From assembly GCA_002478485.1 (NCBI GenBank), contig DLOL01000076.1, positions 1,392 to 6,948 of the forward strand: a stretch of 5,557 nucleotides of DNA, in the 5' to 3' direction. Below the pieces are notes generated by a model that was given only the letters and a program-made list of their open reading frames with translations, did not search any database and was not told the origin of the DNA. Position 1 is the stretch's first letter, and each line of letters opens with the position of its first letter. Made by a program: the position numbers and the translations under genes. Below are positions 1 to 5,089 of the stretch, one piece after another. This stretch comes from Eubacteriaceae bacterium UBA7485. GTDB lineage: Bacteria; Bacillota; Clostridia; Eubacteriales; Eubacteriaceae.

Positions 1-151
1 CTTCAGCTTTCGGTTCTTCTTCAACAACCGTTTCAGAAGCCGCTTCAACTGTTTCAGGCGCTTTTTCTTCAGCAACCGCTGCTACTGCTTCTTCAGACGG
101 AGCTTGTGCTTCTGTTTCAACAACCTGTTCTGCCACTTTGTTTTCTTCCAT
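1..151 (-). CDS. rpsA: Possible independently initiated start of ribosomal protein S1 (internal ATG of the ispH reading frame, partial)
   Basis: Codon 275 of the ispH frame is an ATG (151-149) lying 10 nt after a perfect AGGAGGT (168-162). It falls exactly where the IspH domain ends (after the TPDWIIQEVTDS stretch) and where the acidic region MEENKVAEQ begins. This is the position and signal expected of a separate gene start, yet the upstream frame is open through it. The visible 50 residues are acidic and of low complexity, with no recognisable fold. Ribosomal protein S1 is expected from the clostridial IspH-S1 arrangement and would bind mRNA on the 30S subunit through OB-fold S1 domains, which lie outside the window. 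Whether a free S1, a fusion, or both are made cannot be decided here. Confidence 0.4.
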   Translation of the reverse strand, partial: MEENKVAEQVVETEAQAPSEEAVAAVAEEKAPETVEAASETVVEEEPKAE

Positions 152-973
152 GCTATCCGTTACCTCCTGGATGATCCAGTCCGGGGTGGATGCGCCGGCG
201 GTAATACCGATGCTCTTTAACCCTACGAGAGCCGCGTGGTTTAGCTCTCCGGCTGTCTCAATGTGCCAAGTATTTTTACAGTAGGCCTCGCAAACTTTTT
301 TCAGCTTGCGTGTGTTTGAGCTGTGATATCCGCCTACCACGATCATTCCGTCCACTTCTTTGCTCAGTTCTTCCGCCGCCTTCTGGCGTTCGGCTGTCGC
401 ATCGCAAATGGTGTTCTGAATGACGATATCATCAGACTTTGTTTTCAGCACATCACAAATCTTATTAAAGGTGTCTTCAATAAGCGTTGTCTGCGCCACA
501 ATACATAGTTTTTCAAATTGACCAAGGGCTTCAGCCTCGGCTTCATTCTCAACCACGATCGCGTCTCCCTGACACCATCCACAGGCGCCCTGCACCTCCG
601 GATGGTTCGGATCCCCGACAATGACCACTTGATAACCGTTTGAGCTGTAGTTCTCAATCTTCTTTTGCATGGATCGGACAAACGGACAAGTTGCATTCAC
701 AACTTTAAGCCCTTTCTTCCGGGCTTTATCAATCTCACTCCTGCCTACTCCGTGGGAACGGATCACCAGGTAACCGGAATCCACTTCATCTACGCTGTCA
801 GCTTTTTTTACCCCCTCCCGCGCCAGTCTTTCCACTTCCTGACGATTGTGGGAAATGTCCCCGAGCGTCCAGATCTGTTCGCCCCGGGCTTCTTTTTGGG
901 TCTTTTCCACAAGCTGCATGGCGTTTTTAATGCCGAAACAGTAGCCTGCTTTATCAGCTACAACAACATGCAT
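1..973 (-). CDS. ispH: 4-hydroxy-3-methylbut-2-enyl diphosphate reductase, reading in frame into the N-terminus of a probable ribosomal protein S1 (partial, 3' end outside window)
   Basis: IspH (LytB) carries out the last step of the MEP isoprenoid pathway in the cytosol, reducing HMBPP to IPP and DMAPP with a [4Fe-4S] cluster. The three cluster cysteines are visible: Cys12 (AGYCFG), Cys96 (NATCPFV) and Cys190 (NTICDATAERQ). Other active-site elements are His42 (SHN), His74 (RSHGV), His124-Glu126 (HPEVQG), QTTL at 161-164, SSNT at 218-221 and GASTPDW at 260-266. The IspH domain fills residues 1-274, close to the usual bacterial length. The ATG at 973 is preceded by AAGGTG with an 8-nt spacer, and the protein starts MHVVVADKAGYCFG as expected. 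No stop follows: residues 275-324 form a Glu/Ala/Val-rich acidic linker that runs off the left edge. IspH fused to S1 is known in Clostridia; that S1 follows here is inference, since no S1 domain is inside the window. Confidence 0.93.
   Translation of the reverse strand, partial: MHVVVADKAGYCFGIKNAMQLVEKTQKEARGEQIWTLGDISHNRQEVERLAREGVKKADSVDEVDSGYLVIRSHGVGRSEIDKARKKGLKVVNATCPFVRSMQKKIENYSSNGYQVVIVGDPNHPEVQGACGWCQGDAIVVENEAEAEALGQFEKLCIVAQTTLIEDTFNKICDVLKTKSDDIVIQNTICDATAERQKAAEELSKEVDGMIVVGGYHSSNTRKLKKVCEAYCKNTWHIETAGELNHAALVGLKSIGITAGASTPDWIIQEVTDSMEENKVAEQVVETEAQAPSEEAVAAVAEEKAPETVEAASETVVEEEPKAE
14..127 (-). repeat. Imperfect 48-nt periodic repeat coding for the acidic linker
   Basis: Three blocks start at 127, 79 and 31 on the minus strand, exactly 48 nt (16 residues) apart. 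Each opens with a related 18-nt core: cAGGTTGTTGAAACAGAA, then GCGGTTGCTGAAGAAAAA, then ACGGTTGTTGAAGAAGAA. The peptide cores are QVVETEA, AVAEEKA and TVVEEEP. The rest of each block is only loosely similar in Glu/Ala/Pro composition. The pattern suggests an old duplication in a disordered, negatively charged linker, but biased composition could produce part of the resemblance. Confidence 0.35.
162..168 (-). promoter_or_regulatory. Strong internal Shine-Dalgarno at the IspH/S1 junction
   Basis: AGGAGGT on the minus strand is a full match to the 16S anti-Shine-Dalgarno and sits 10 nt before the in-frame ATG at 151. It encodes the Gln-Glu-Val at the end of the IspH domain. Its strength exceeds that of the SD before ispH itself. 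The coding need for Gln-Glu-Val could explain it by chance, but its placement next to the ATG at the domain border argues for a real initiation site. Confidence 0.55.
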
Positions 974-981
974 AAACTATT

Positions 982-987
982 CACCTT
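982..987 (-). promoter_or_regulatory. Ribosome binding site of ispH
   Basis: AAGGTG on the minus strand lies 8 nt before the ATG at 973 and supports this start. It lies immediately downstream of the candidate -10 box at 988-993, so a transcript from that promoter would probably start inside or just after it. Confidence 0.6.
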
Positions 988-1016
988 ATTCTATTTCAAA
1001 TCTGCGAAAAGGTCAA
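988..1016 (-). promoter_or_regulatory. Candidate sigma-A promoter between plsC and ispH
   Basis: On the minus strand TTGACC (1016-1011) and TAGAAT (993-988) are separated by exactly 17 nt; each box differs from consensus (TTGACA, TATAAT) at one base. The expected transcription start would be near 981, only about 8 nt from the ispH ATG, giving an almost leaderless mRNA. This is the only non-coding gap among the last six genes longer than 1 nt, which fits a separate promoter for ispH-rpsA. The match may still be chance in AT-rich spacer DNA. Confidence 0.4.
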
Positions 1017-1060
1017 CAAACGAACTTTACTTCACCTAAAACTCGTCCATCGCAAACGGA

Positions 1061-1690
1061 TTATCCAATTCTTTTCTGTTCGTGTTTGTGATCGGGATAC
1101 GGCAGTTCAATCGCGTAGATAGTGTCCATAACGTCATCCGCAAGCTTCTGAAGTTCAGGTCCCTTCACACGCTTTCCGTAATTTTCAATCAGTTCTATCG
1201 GCTGACCGATTGTCGCATAGACTTTCGATCGAAACCCCATTCCTGGGCCTTCGATATGAACAGGTATGATTGGAACCTTTTCCCGAATCGCGAATGTAAT
1301 GTAGCCGCTCATTACTTCAGGCTTGTTGGCCTTATCCTTCACCCGGGTTCCTTCCGGAAAAATCCCGAGAAGCTCTCCGCTCTTTAACACCTGTAAGCTT
1401 CGCTTCATGGTTGCCGGGGACACACTGGTGCGGTTGACAGGAATGACATGCAGATGATCAAAAAACCATTTGCCTATCTTCGTTTTCTCAAGTTCCACTT
1501 TCCCCAAGAAATGAACTTCCCGGTGCGTTTGAATGGCGATCAGAACCGGATCCACATTGGATTGATGGTTTCCGACGAGAATTGCCGCGCCGTCTTCAGG
1601 AATATTCTCTTTTCCCACTACCTTAATATCCCACCAGAACCATAAGACTAGTTTTGCAACGTAATAAAAGAAACGGTAAAAAAATGTCAT
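1061..1690 (-). CDS. plsC: 1-acyl-sn-glycerol-3-phosphate acyltransferase (PlsC)
   Basis: PlsC transfers a second acyl chain to lysophosphatidic acid, giving phosphatidic acid, the precursor of membrane phospholipids. The enzyme works at the inner face of the cytoplasmic membrane. All acyltransferase motifs are present in the 209 residues: the catalytic H-x4-D in NHQSNVDP (His42, Asp47), the GKVEL block at 63-67, the substrate-binding FPEGTR at 111-116 and VPIIPV at 139-144. The N-terminus (about 3-20) is rich in Phe, Tyr and Trp and probably anchors the protein at the membrane. Length is normal for the short bacterial form. The ATG at 1690 follows the cmk stop after one base and is preceded by AGGAG with a 6-nt spacer, inside the end of cmk, implying translational coupling. 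cmk-plsC pairing is common in Bacillota. The C-terminal tail (HKHEQKRIG) is polar and not conserved in the family as far as I know. Confidence 0.95.
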   Translation of the reverse strand: MTFFYRFFYYVAKLVLWFWWDIKVVGKENIPEDGAAILVGNHQSNVDPVLIAIQTHREVHFLGKVELEKTKIGKWFFDHLHVIPVNRTSVSPATMKRSLQVLKSGELLGIFPEGTRVKDKANKPEVMSGYITFAIREKVPIIPVHIEGPGMGFRSKVYATIGQPIELIENYGKRVKGPELQKLADDVMDTIYAIELPYPDHKHEQKRIG

Positions 1691-1691
1691 C

Positions 1692-2342
1692 TCACTCTCC
1701 TATTACATCGCGCATGGTCATGACCACCCTGTCTGGAGATAAGTTGTCCGTCACGATCTCAAGTGCGTCGTCTGTTTTAATCAGGGGCGCGGTTTCTCTT
1801 TCCGAATCGTTTTTATCCCTTTGGACAATCTCTTCATAGATTTCCTTAAAAGACTTGCCTTCAAGTGTCCCCTTTTTTTCCATTTCAAGAAGTCTTCTTC
1901 TGGCGCGTTCCTCTGGGGTTGCCGTTATAAAGAACTTATAATCCGCCCCTGGAAGAACCACGCTTCCGATATCTCTTCCATCCATGACGATATCCCGGTC
2001 AGCCGCTATGGCGCGCATCTGTTCGGTCAGCCGCTCCCTCACTTTTGGAACCGGCGCGACATCGCTGGTATGACGGGCGCACCTTGAAGTCCTGATCTCA
2101 TCTTCCACGTCCACACCGTCAAGCGTTACATGTCCTTCCGGATTGAAATCCACCGAATGACGCGCAACCTCTTTCGCAATGGCCTCCGGATCGCTCAAAT
2201 CTGTCTGAGCTTTAAGCGCGGCCAGTGTCGCCGCACGGTACATGGCTCCTGTATCAAGATAAAGATATCCCATCTCCCGGGCAAGCGCCTTTGCAGCCGT
2301 GCTCTTTCCCGCACCTGCAGGCCCGTCTATAGCAATCTGCAT
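1692..2342 (-). CDS. cmk: (d)CMP kinase (cytidylate kinase)
   Basis: Cmk phosphorylates CMP and dCMP with ATP, recycling CMP from lipid and RNA turnover to CDP; it acts in the cytosol. The 216 residues cover a full-length bacterial Cmk: P-loop GPAGAGKST (7-15), LDTGAMYR (29-36) at the nucleotide-binding core, DGRDIGSVV (121-129) and the arginine-rich lid ATPEERARRR (141-150), ending with the usual DDALEIVTDNLS segment (191-202). The ATG at 2342 directly follows the stop codon of the flavoprotein gene and is preceded by GAGGAG within that gene's last codons. One oddity: residues 87-88 are Arg-Cys in the stretch IRTSRCARHTSDVA, where the family normally has Glu-Val or Asp-Val (E. coli IRTQEVANAASQVA). 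The DNA is explained by a lost G and a gained C three codons apart (see findings). The enzyme is otherwise intact, so I do not call it a pseudogene. Confidence 0.95.
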   Translation of the reverse strand: MQIAIDGPAGAGKSTAAKALAREMGYLYLDTGAMYRAATLAALKAQTDLSDPEAIAKEVARHSVDFNPEGHVTLDGVDVEDEIRTSRCARHTSDVAPVPKVRERLTEQMRAIAADRDIVMDGRDIGSVVLPGADYKFFITATPEERARRRLLEMEKKGTLEGKSFKEIYEEIVQRDKNDSERETAPLIKTDDALEIVTDNLSPDRVVMTMRDVIGE

Positions 2343-3608
2343 CTATCTCTCCTCGTTAAGACTCATTCCGGCAAGATAACCGGTACTGGCCGCGATCTGG
2401 ATATTGAAACCGCCTGTAAAGGCGTCCACATCAAGCATTTCTCCTGCAAATGAAAGACCTTCGATGAGCTTTGATTTCATCGTTGCAGGATCCACCTCTT
2501 TTACATCCACACCACCTGACGTTATAATCGCACCGCGAATATTGCCAAGCGACTTAACGTCAAGCGGCAGATGTTTCAGGGTTTGAACCAGTCTCTGCTT
2601 TTCTTCCTTAGTCACATTTCCTGCAATTTGCGTGGCGGGGATATTGGCGATTTTCAGCACAACCGGGATCAGCCTTTTTGGAAGGAGACCTTCAATTGCG
2701 TTTTCAACCAGCTTCTTTTGCGCCGCGGTTAAATCTCGGGTTATCCGCGCTTCAAGCTTTTCAGGTGTCAGGCCCGGCTTCAGATCGATTTCCATTTCAT
2801 AATCGGATGGATCCTTCTTAACCAGGGAAGACGCGCTCAACACGAGCGGGCCGGAGACACCGGTATGAGTAAAAAGCATCTCTCCGAGATTTTGGTAAAT
2901 TTTCTTCTTTTTCCCTTTTCGCATCTCAAAGAGCGTGAGGGTTACATTCTTAAGTGTGAGACCGGCAAGTGTCCCGGGCCAGCTTTGGGTGGTGTCGATA
3001 CTGACAAGAGCCGCTCTCGGCTCCACAATGTGATGGCCCGCGCGTGAAGCGATGGCAAGACCCGACCCGTCTGATCCGGTTGTCTGATAACTGACCCCTC
3101 CGGTTGCTAAAATCACCGCATCATAATTCCGGACCTCGCCTGTGGAAAGCTTGATGCCGACTGCTTTGGTTACTGAGCCTTCCTTCTGAAGAAGCAGATC
3201 ACGTATATGCGTTCCCAGGTAGACATTGACATCATGCTGATCCAAAAGCCGGTTAAAAGCTTTGAGGATATCGCTTGACTTATCGCTTTCAGGAAATACG
3301 CGTCCTCCCCGCTCCGTCTTGAGCCTGGTTCCGGCTCCTTCAATCATATCTTTGAGCTGGTCGTTAGTGAAGCTGTATAACGAAGAGTACAAAAACTTCT
3401 TGTTGGTTACAATTTGATCAAAGAAATCCTCGATTGGACGGTCATTGGTCACATTGCACCGGCCCTTTCCCGTTATAAAAAGCTTCTTTCCGGTTTTTTC
3501 ATTATGGTCATAAAGGTCCACACGGTATCCGTTCTGACTTGCGGCGATGGCTGCGCACATGCCTGCCGGACCTGCGCCGATTACAGCGACGCGCTTGTCT
3601 TGTGTCAT
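2343..3608 (-). CDS. HI0933/YtfP-family NAD(P)/FAD-dependent oxidoreductase (annotated in databases as aminoacetone oxidase family)
   Basis: This is a 421-residue flavoprotein of the HI0933/YtfP/YhiN family, whose physiological substrate is not firmly established. The N-terminal Rossmann motif GAGPAG (11-16) binds the ADP part of FAD, followed by the family signature TGKGRCNVTND (46-56), FPESDK (105-110) and the second dinucleotide motif LATGGVSYQTTGSDGSG (167-183). LFTHTGVSGP (245-254) and the C-terminal GLSFAGEMLDVDAFTGGFN (384-402) with IQIAASTGYLAG close the FAD fold. Length matches the family (about 400-430). The ATG at 3608 overlaps the stop of the preceding methyltransferase gene (ATGA), with a GAGG-type SD upstream, and its own stop is directly followed by the cmk ATG. 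A neighbourhood of RNA modification genes invites the guess of a role in nucleic acid metabolism, but nothing in the sequence proves that. No signal peptide or membrane segment is visible. Confidence 0.9.
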   Translation of the reverse strand: MTQDKRVAVIGAGPAGMCAAIAASQNGYRVDLYDHNEKTGKKLFITGKGRCNVTNDRPIEDFFDQIVTNKKFLYSSLYSFTNDQLKDMIEGAGTRLKTERGGRVFPESDKSSDILKAFNRLLDQHDVNVYLGTHIRDLLLQKEGSVTKAVGIKLSTGEVRNYDAVILATGGVSYQTTGSDGSGLAIASRAGHHIVEPRAALVSIDTTQSWPGTLAGLTLKNVTLTLFEMRKGKKKKIYQNLGEMLFTHTGVSGPLVLSASSLVKKDPSDYEMEIDLKPGLTPEKLEARITRDLTAAQKKLVENAIEGLLPKRLIPVVLKIANIPATQIAGNVTKEEKQRLVQTLKHLPLDVKSLGNIRGAIITSGGVDVKEVDPATMKSKLIEGLSFAGEMLDVDAFTGGFNIQIAASTGYLAGMSLNEER

Positions 3609-4168
3609 GCTTCTTCCCTCGTGATAACGAGAAGCTCTGGCGGATCCTTGCGGTTAATCCGCTTGATCAGGAAAGCTGAATACTCTCCGCTGAGTTCCTC
3701 TGAAAAATTCAAAACCGCGTTAATCTCTTCCGGTGAATGCGGATACAGGCAGACGGTGATAAGTCCTCCCGGCGCCAGGTGCGCAACCGCTCCTTGAAGC
3801 GCAAGGACTGTATCGCGGGCGCTTGTCTTAAGCTCATGGGTTGTTCCCGGCCGGTAGCCAAGATTGAACATGAAGGCTTTCACATCATCTTCAATTCCTT
3901 CGTCTTCAAGCAGTTCCCCGATTTCTCTATGGTTGAGAACGGTGGCCCTCAACTGGGGAATCCGGCCTGCAAAAGCTTTCGTCACTTCCACTGCCTCTTC
4001 ATCAAGGTCCACAGCAAACACAAGGCCGCGCGGACCGGTCAGTCTCGAGAGGAAAAGCGTGTCGTTTCCGTTTCCGCATGTCGCGTCTACGACAATATCC
4101 CCTTCATGCACCACATGACGGACAAGGCTTTTTGCCTGGTCAATTACACGAAGATTTTCCTTAATCAT
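3605..4168 (-). CDS. mnmM: YtqB-family SAM-dependent methyltransferase, probable tRNA (mnm5s2U34) methyltransferase MnmM
   Basis: The 187 residues form a compact class I methyltransferase without extra domains. Motif I is VDATCGNGND (27-36), which binds S-adenosylmethionine; the acidic residue of motif II is in FAVDLDEEA (51-59). The family-specific FNLGYRPG (101-108) sits at the motif IV position, LAPGGLITVCLYP (131-143) follows, and KDPPELLVI (174-182) forms the last strand. This matches B. subtilis YtqB (PF06962), which has been shown to methylate the 5-aminomethyl group of the wobble uridine to give mnm5s2U in Gram-positive bacteria lacking the methylating MnmC domain. Assignment of that substrate here is by family. 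The ATG at 4168 overlaps the rluB stop (ATGA), with AGGAAGAG just upstream, and the gene's own stop overlaps the next ATG, so translation is coupled on both sides. Its place between an rRNA pseudouridine synthase and cmk fits an RNA modification role. Confidence 0.88.
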   Translation of the reverse strand: MIKENLRVIDQAKSLVRHVVHEGDIVVDATCGNGNDTLFLSRLTGPRGLVFAVDLDEEAVEVTKAFAGRIPQLRATVLNHREIGELLEDEGIEDDVKAFMFNLGYRPGTTHELKTSARDTVLALQGAVAHLAPGGLITVCLYPHSPEEINAVLNFSEELSGEYSAFLIKRINRKDPPELLVITREEA

Positions 4169-5010
4169 CTTCTCTTCCTGGAAGGACGCCTTCTCTGGTT
4201 CATCTTTTCACTCCGGGACACTTTTTTCCCCGGACGTCTCCCGTTTTCTTCCTGTTCCGATTTTTTCTTTTTCTTTTCTGCAAAATCAAGAAGCTTTTTG
4301 ACTTCCGCCTTGGATAAATTGCGGTATTCCCCGGGCTTTAAGTCCCCGAGTGTGAGAAACCCTTCTTTCACCCGCTTGAGTTTCTTGACCGGATGACCAA
4401 CCGCGCGCAGCATTTTCCTGACCTGGCGTTTTCTTCCTTCATGGATGGTAATTTCAAGAAGGCATTCTTTTTCATAGCGGGCAATGACACGGACTTTGGC
4501 GGGAGCCGTCTTCACTTTTCTCTCCCCGTCATCCTCTTCAATCCGCACGCCTTCTCTCAGCCTGATCAGCTCTCCTCTTGTAGGGTTTCCCTGGACAAGG
4601 GCTTCGTACGTCTTTTCAATTTCGTGGCTGGGGTGAGTTAAGCGGTTCGTGAATTCGCCGTCATTGGTTAAAAGGATCAGGCCTTCCGTGTCTTTATCCA
4701 GGCGTCCAACGGTATAGAGTCTCTCATCCGAATCGATCAGATCATGAACCGTCTTTTCCGCGTGGCGGTCCTTGGACGTGCAGACATAACCGGCCGGCTG
4801 GTTCATCACGATATACCGGATGGTTTCTGGTTTCAGGACTTTTCCGTCCAGTTCCACCTGATCTTTCTTTTCATCGATTTCCATGCCGAGGGATGCGCGT
4901 TCTCCATTCACGCTCACCCTTCCCTGCTTAATCATATCTTCCGCTTTTCTGCGGGAAGCCGCTCCGCAGGAAGCAATATATTTTTGCAGTCTCATCATCA
5001 GATAGCTCAT
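4165..5010 (-). CDS. rluB: RluB/RsuA-family pseudouridine synthase (probable 23S rRNA)
   Basis: The protein isomerises a specific uridine in rRNA to pseudouridine. An S4 RNA-binding domain (about 6-53, RLQKYIASCGAASRRKAEDMI) precedes the catalytic domain with GRLDKDTEGL (102-111), where Asp105 is the nucleophile, and HEGRKRQVRKML (190-201) with GHPVKKLKRV. RluB (23S, helix 89 region) is favoured by gene context next to scpB and by the LREGVRIEE and APAKVRV blocks; the Lys after GRLD also occurs in RsuA-type enzymes, so the target is inferred. Residues 245-281 are a disordered, very basic tail (Lys/Arg runs ending PSRKRR), beyond the catalytic core. The start is uncertain: the frame has ATG at 5010, 4998 and 4995. 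Family members usually begin MRLQKYIA, matching 4995, but the only purine-rich signal (GGAAGGG, 5019-5013) is 2-4 nt from the first ATG and 14-17 nt from the others. I keep 5010. Confidence 0.92.
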   Translation of the reverse strand: MSYLMMRLQKYIASCGAASRRKAEDMIKQGRVSVNGERASLGMEIDEKKDQVELDGKVLKPETIRYIVMNQPAGYVCTSKDRHAEKTVHDLIDSDERLYTVGRLDKDTEGLILLTNDGEFTNRLTHPSHEIEKTYEALVQGNPTRGELIRLREGVRIEEDDGERKVKTAPAKVRVIARYEKECLLEITIHEGRKRQVRKMLRAVGHPVKKLKRVKEGFLTLGDLKPGEYRNLSKAEVKKLLDFAEKKKKKSEQEENGRRPGKKVSRSEKMNQRRRPSRKRR

Positions 5011-5014
5011 TTCC

Positions 5015-5031
5015 CTTCCGTAATCCGGAAG
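5015..5031 (-). promoter_or_regulatory. Hairpin covering the rluB ribosome-binding region
   Basis: On the minus strand CTTCCG (5031-5026), loop GATTA and CGGAAG (5020-5015) form a perfect 6-bp stem, extendable by one T-G wobble. Beyond a 2x2 internal loop, TTA-type pairs reach the AAT that includes the start of the ATG at 5010. The 3' arm holds the only Shine-Dalgarno-like bases before rluB. There is no U-tract after it, so it is not a terminator. It may hold rluB translation down or mark the region as an mRNA processing site; it could also be a chance palindrome. Confidence 0.4.
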
Positions 5032-5089
5032 ATGAATTTCTTAATACTTTATCTTTATATTCCTACCCGAAACGCGTTATCCTTTTCCA

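Noticed and set aside
445..696. 83-codon minus-strand frame inside ispH
   Set aside because: It is a shifted frame of the ispH coding sequence, which itself is intact with all three cluster cysteines.
1006..1055. Inverted pair TGCGA/TCGCA in the plsC-ispH gap
   Set aside because: Only 5 bp with a loop of about 40 nt and no U-tract, so it does not support a terminator or regulatory structure.
1872..1878. A_AAA_AAG slippery heptamer in frame in cmk (Lys156-Lys157)
   Set aside because: It matches the dnaX-type frameshift site, but Lys-Lys codons produce it often, the full-length Cmk frame continues normally, and I see no strong stimulatory stem or meaningful -1 product.
3737..4396. 219-codon open frame on the plus strand opposite mnmM and rluB
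   Set aside because: It lies antisense to two well-recognised genes, its translation resembles no family, and it lacks a convincing ribosome site; the same applies to the other plus-strand frames.
5040..5075. TATAAA and TATTAA as -10 boxes in the scpB-rluB gap
   Set aside because: No acceptable -35 box lies 16-18 nt upstream of either; AT-rich spacer explains them.
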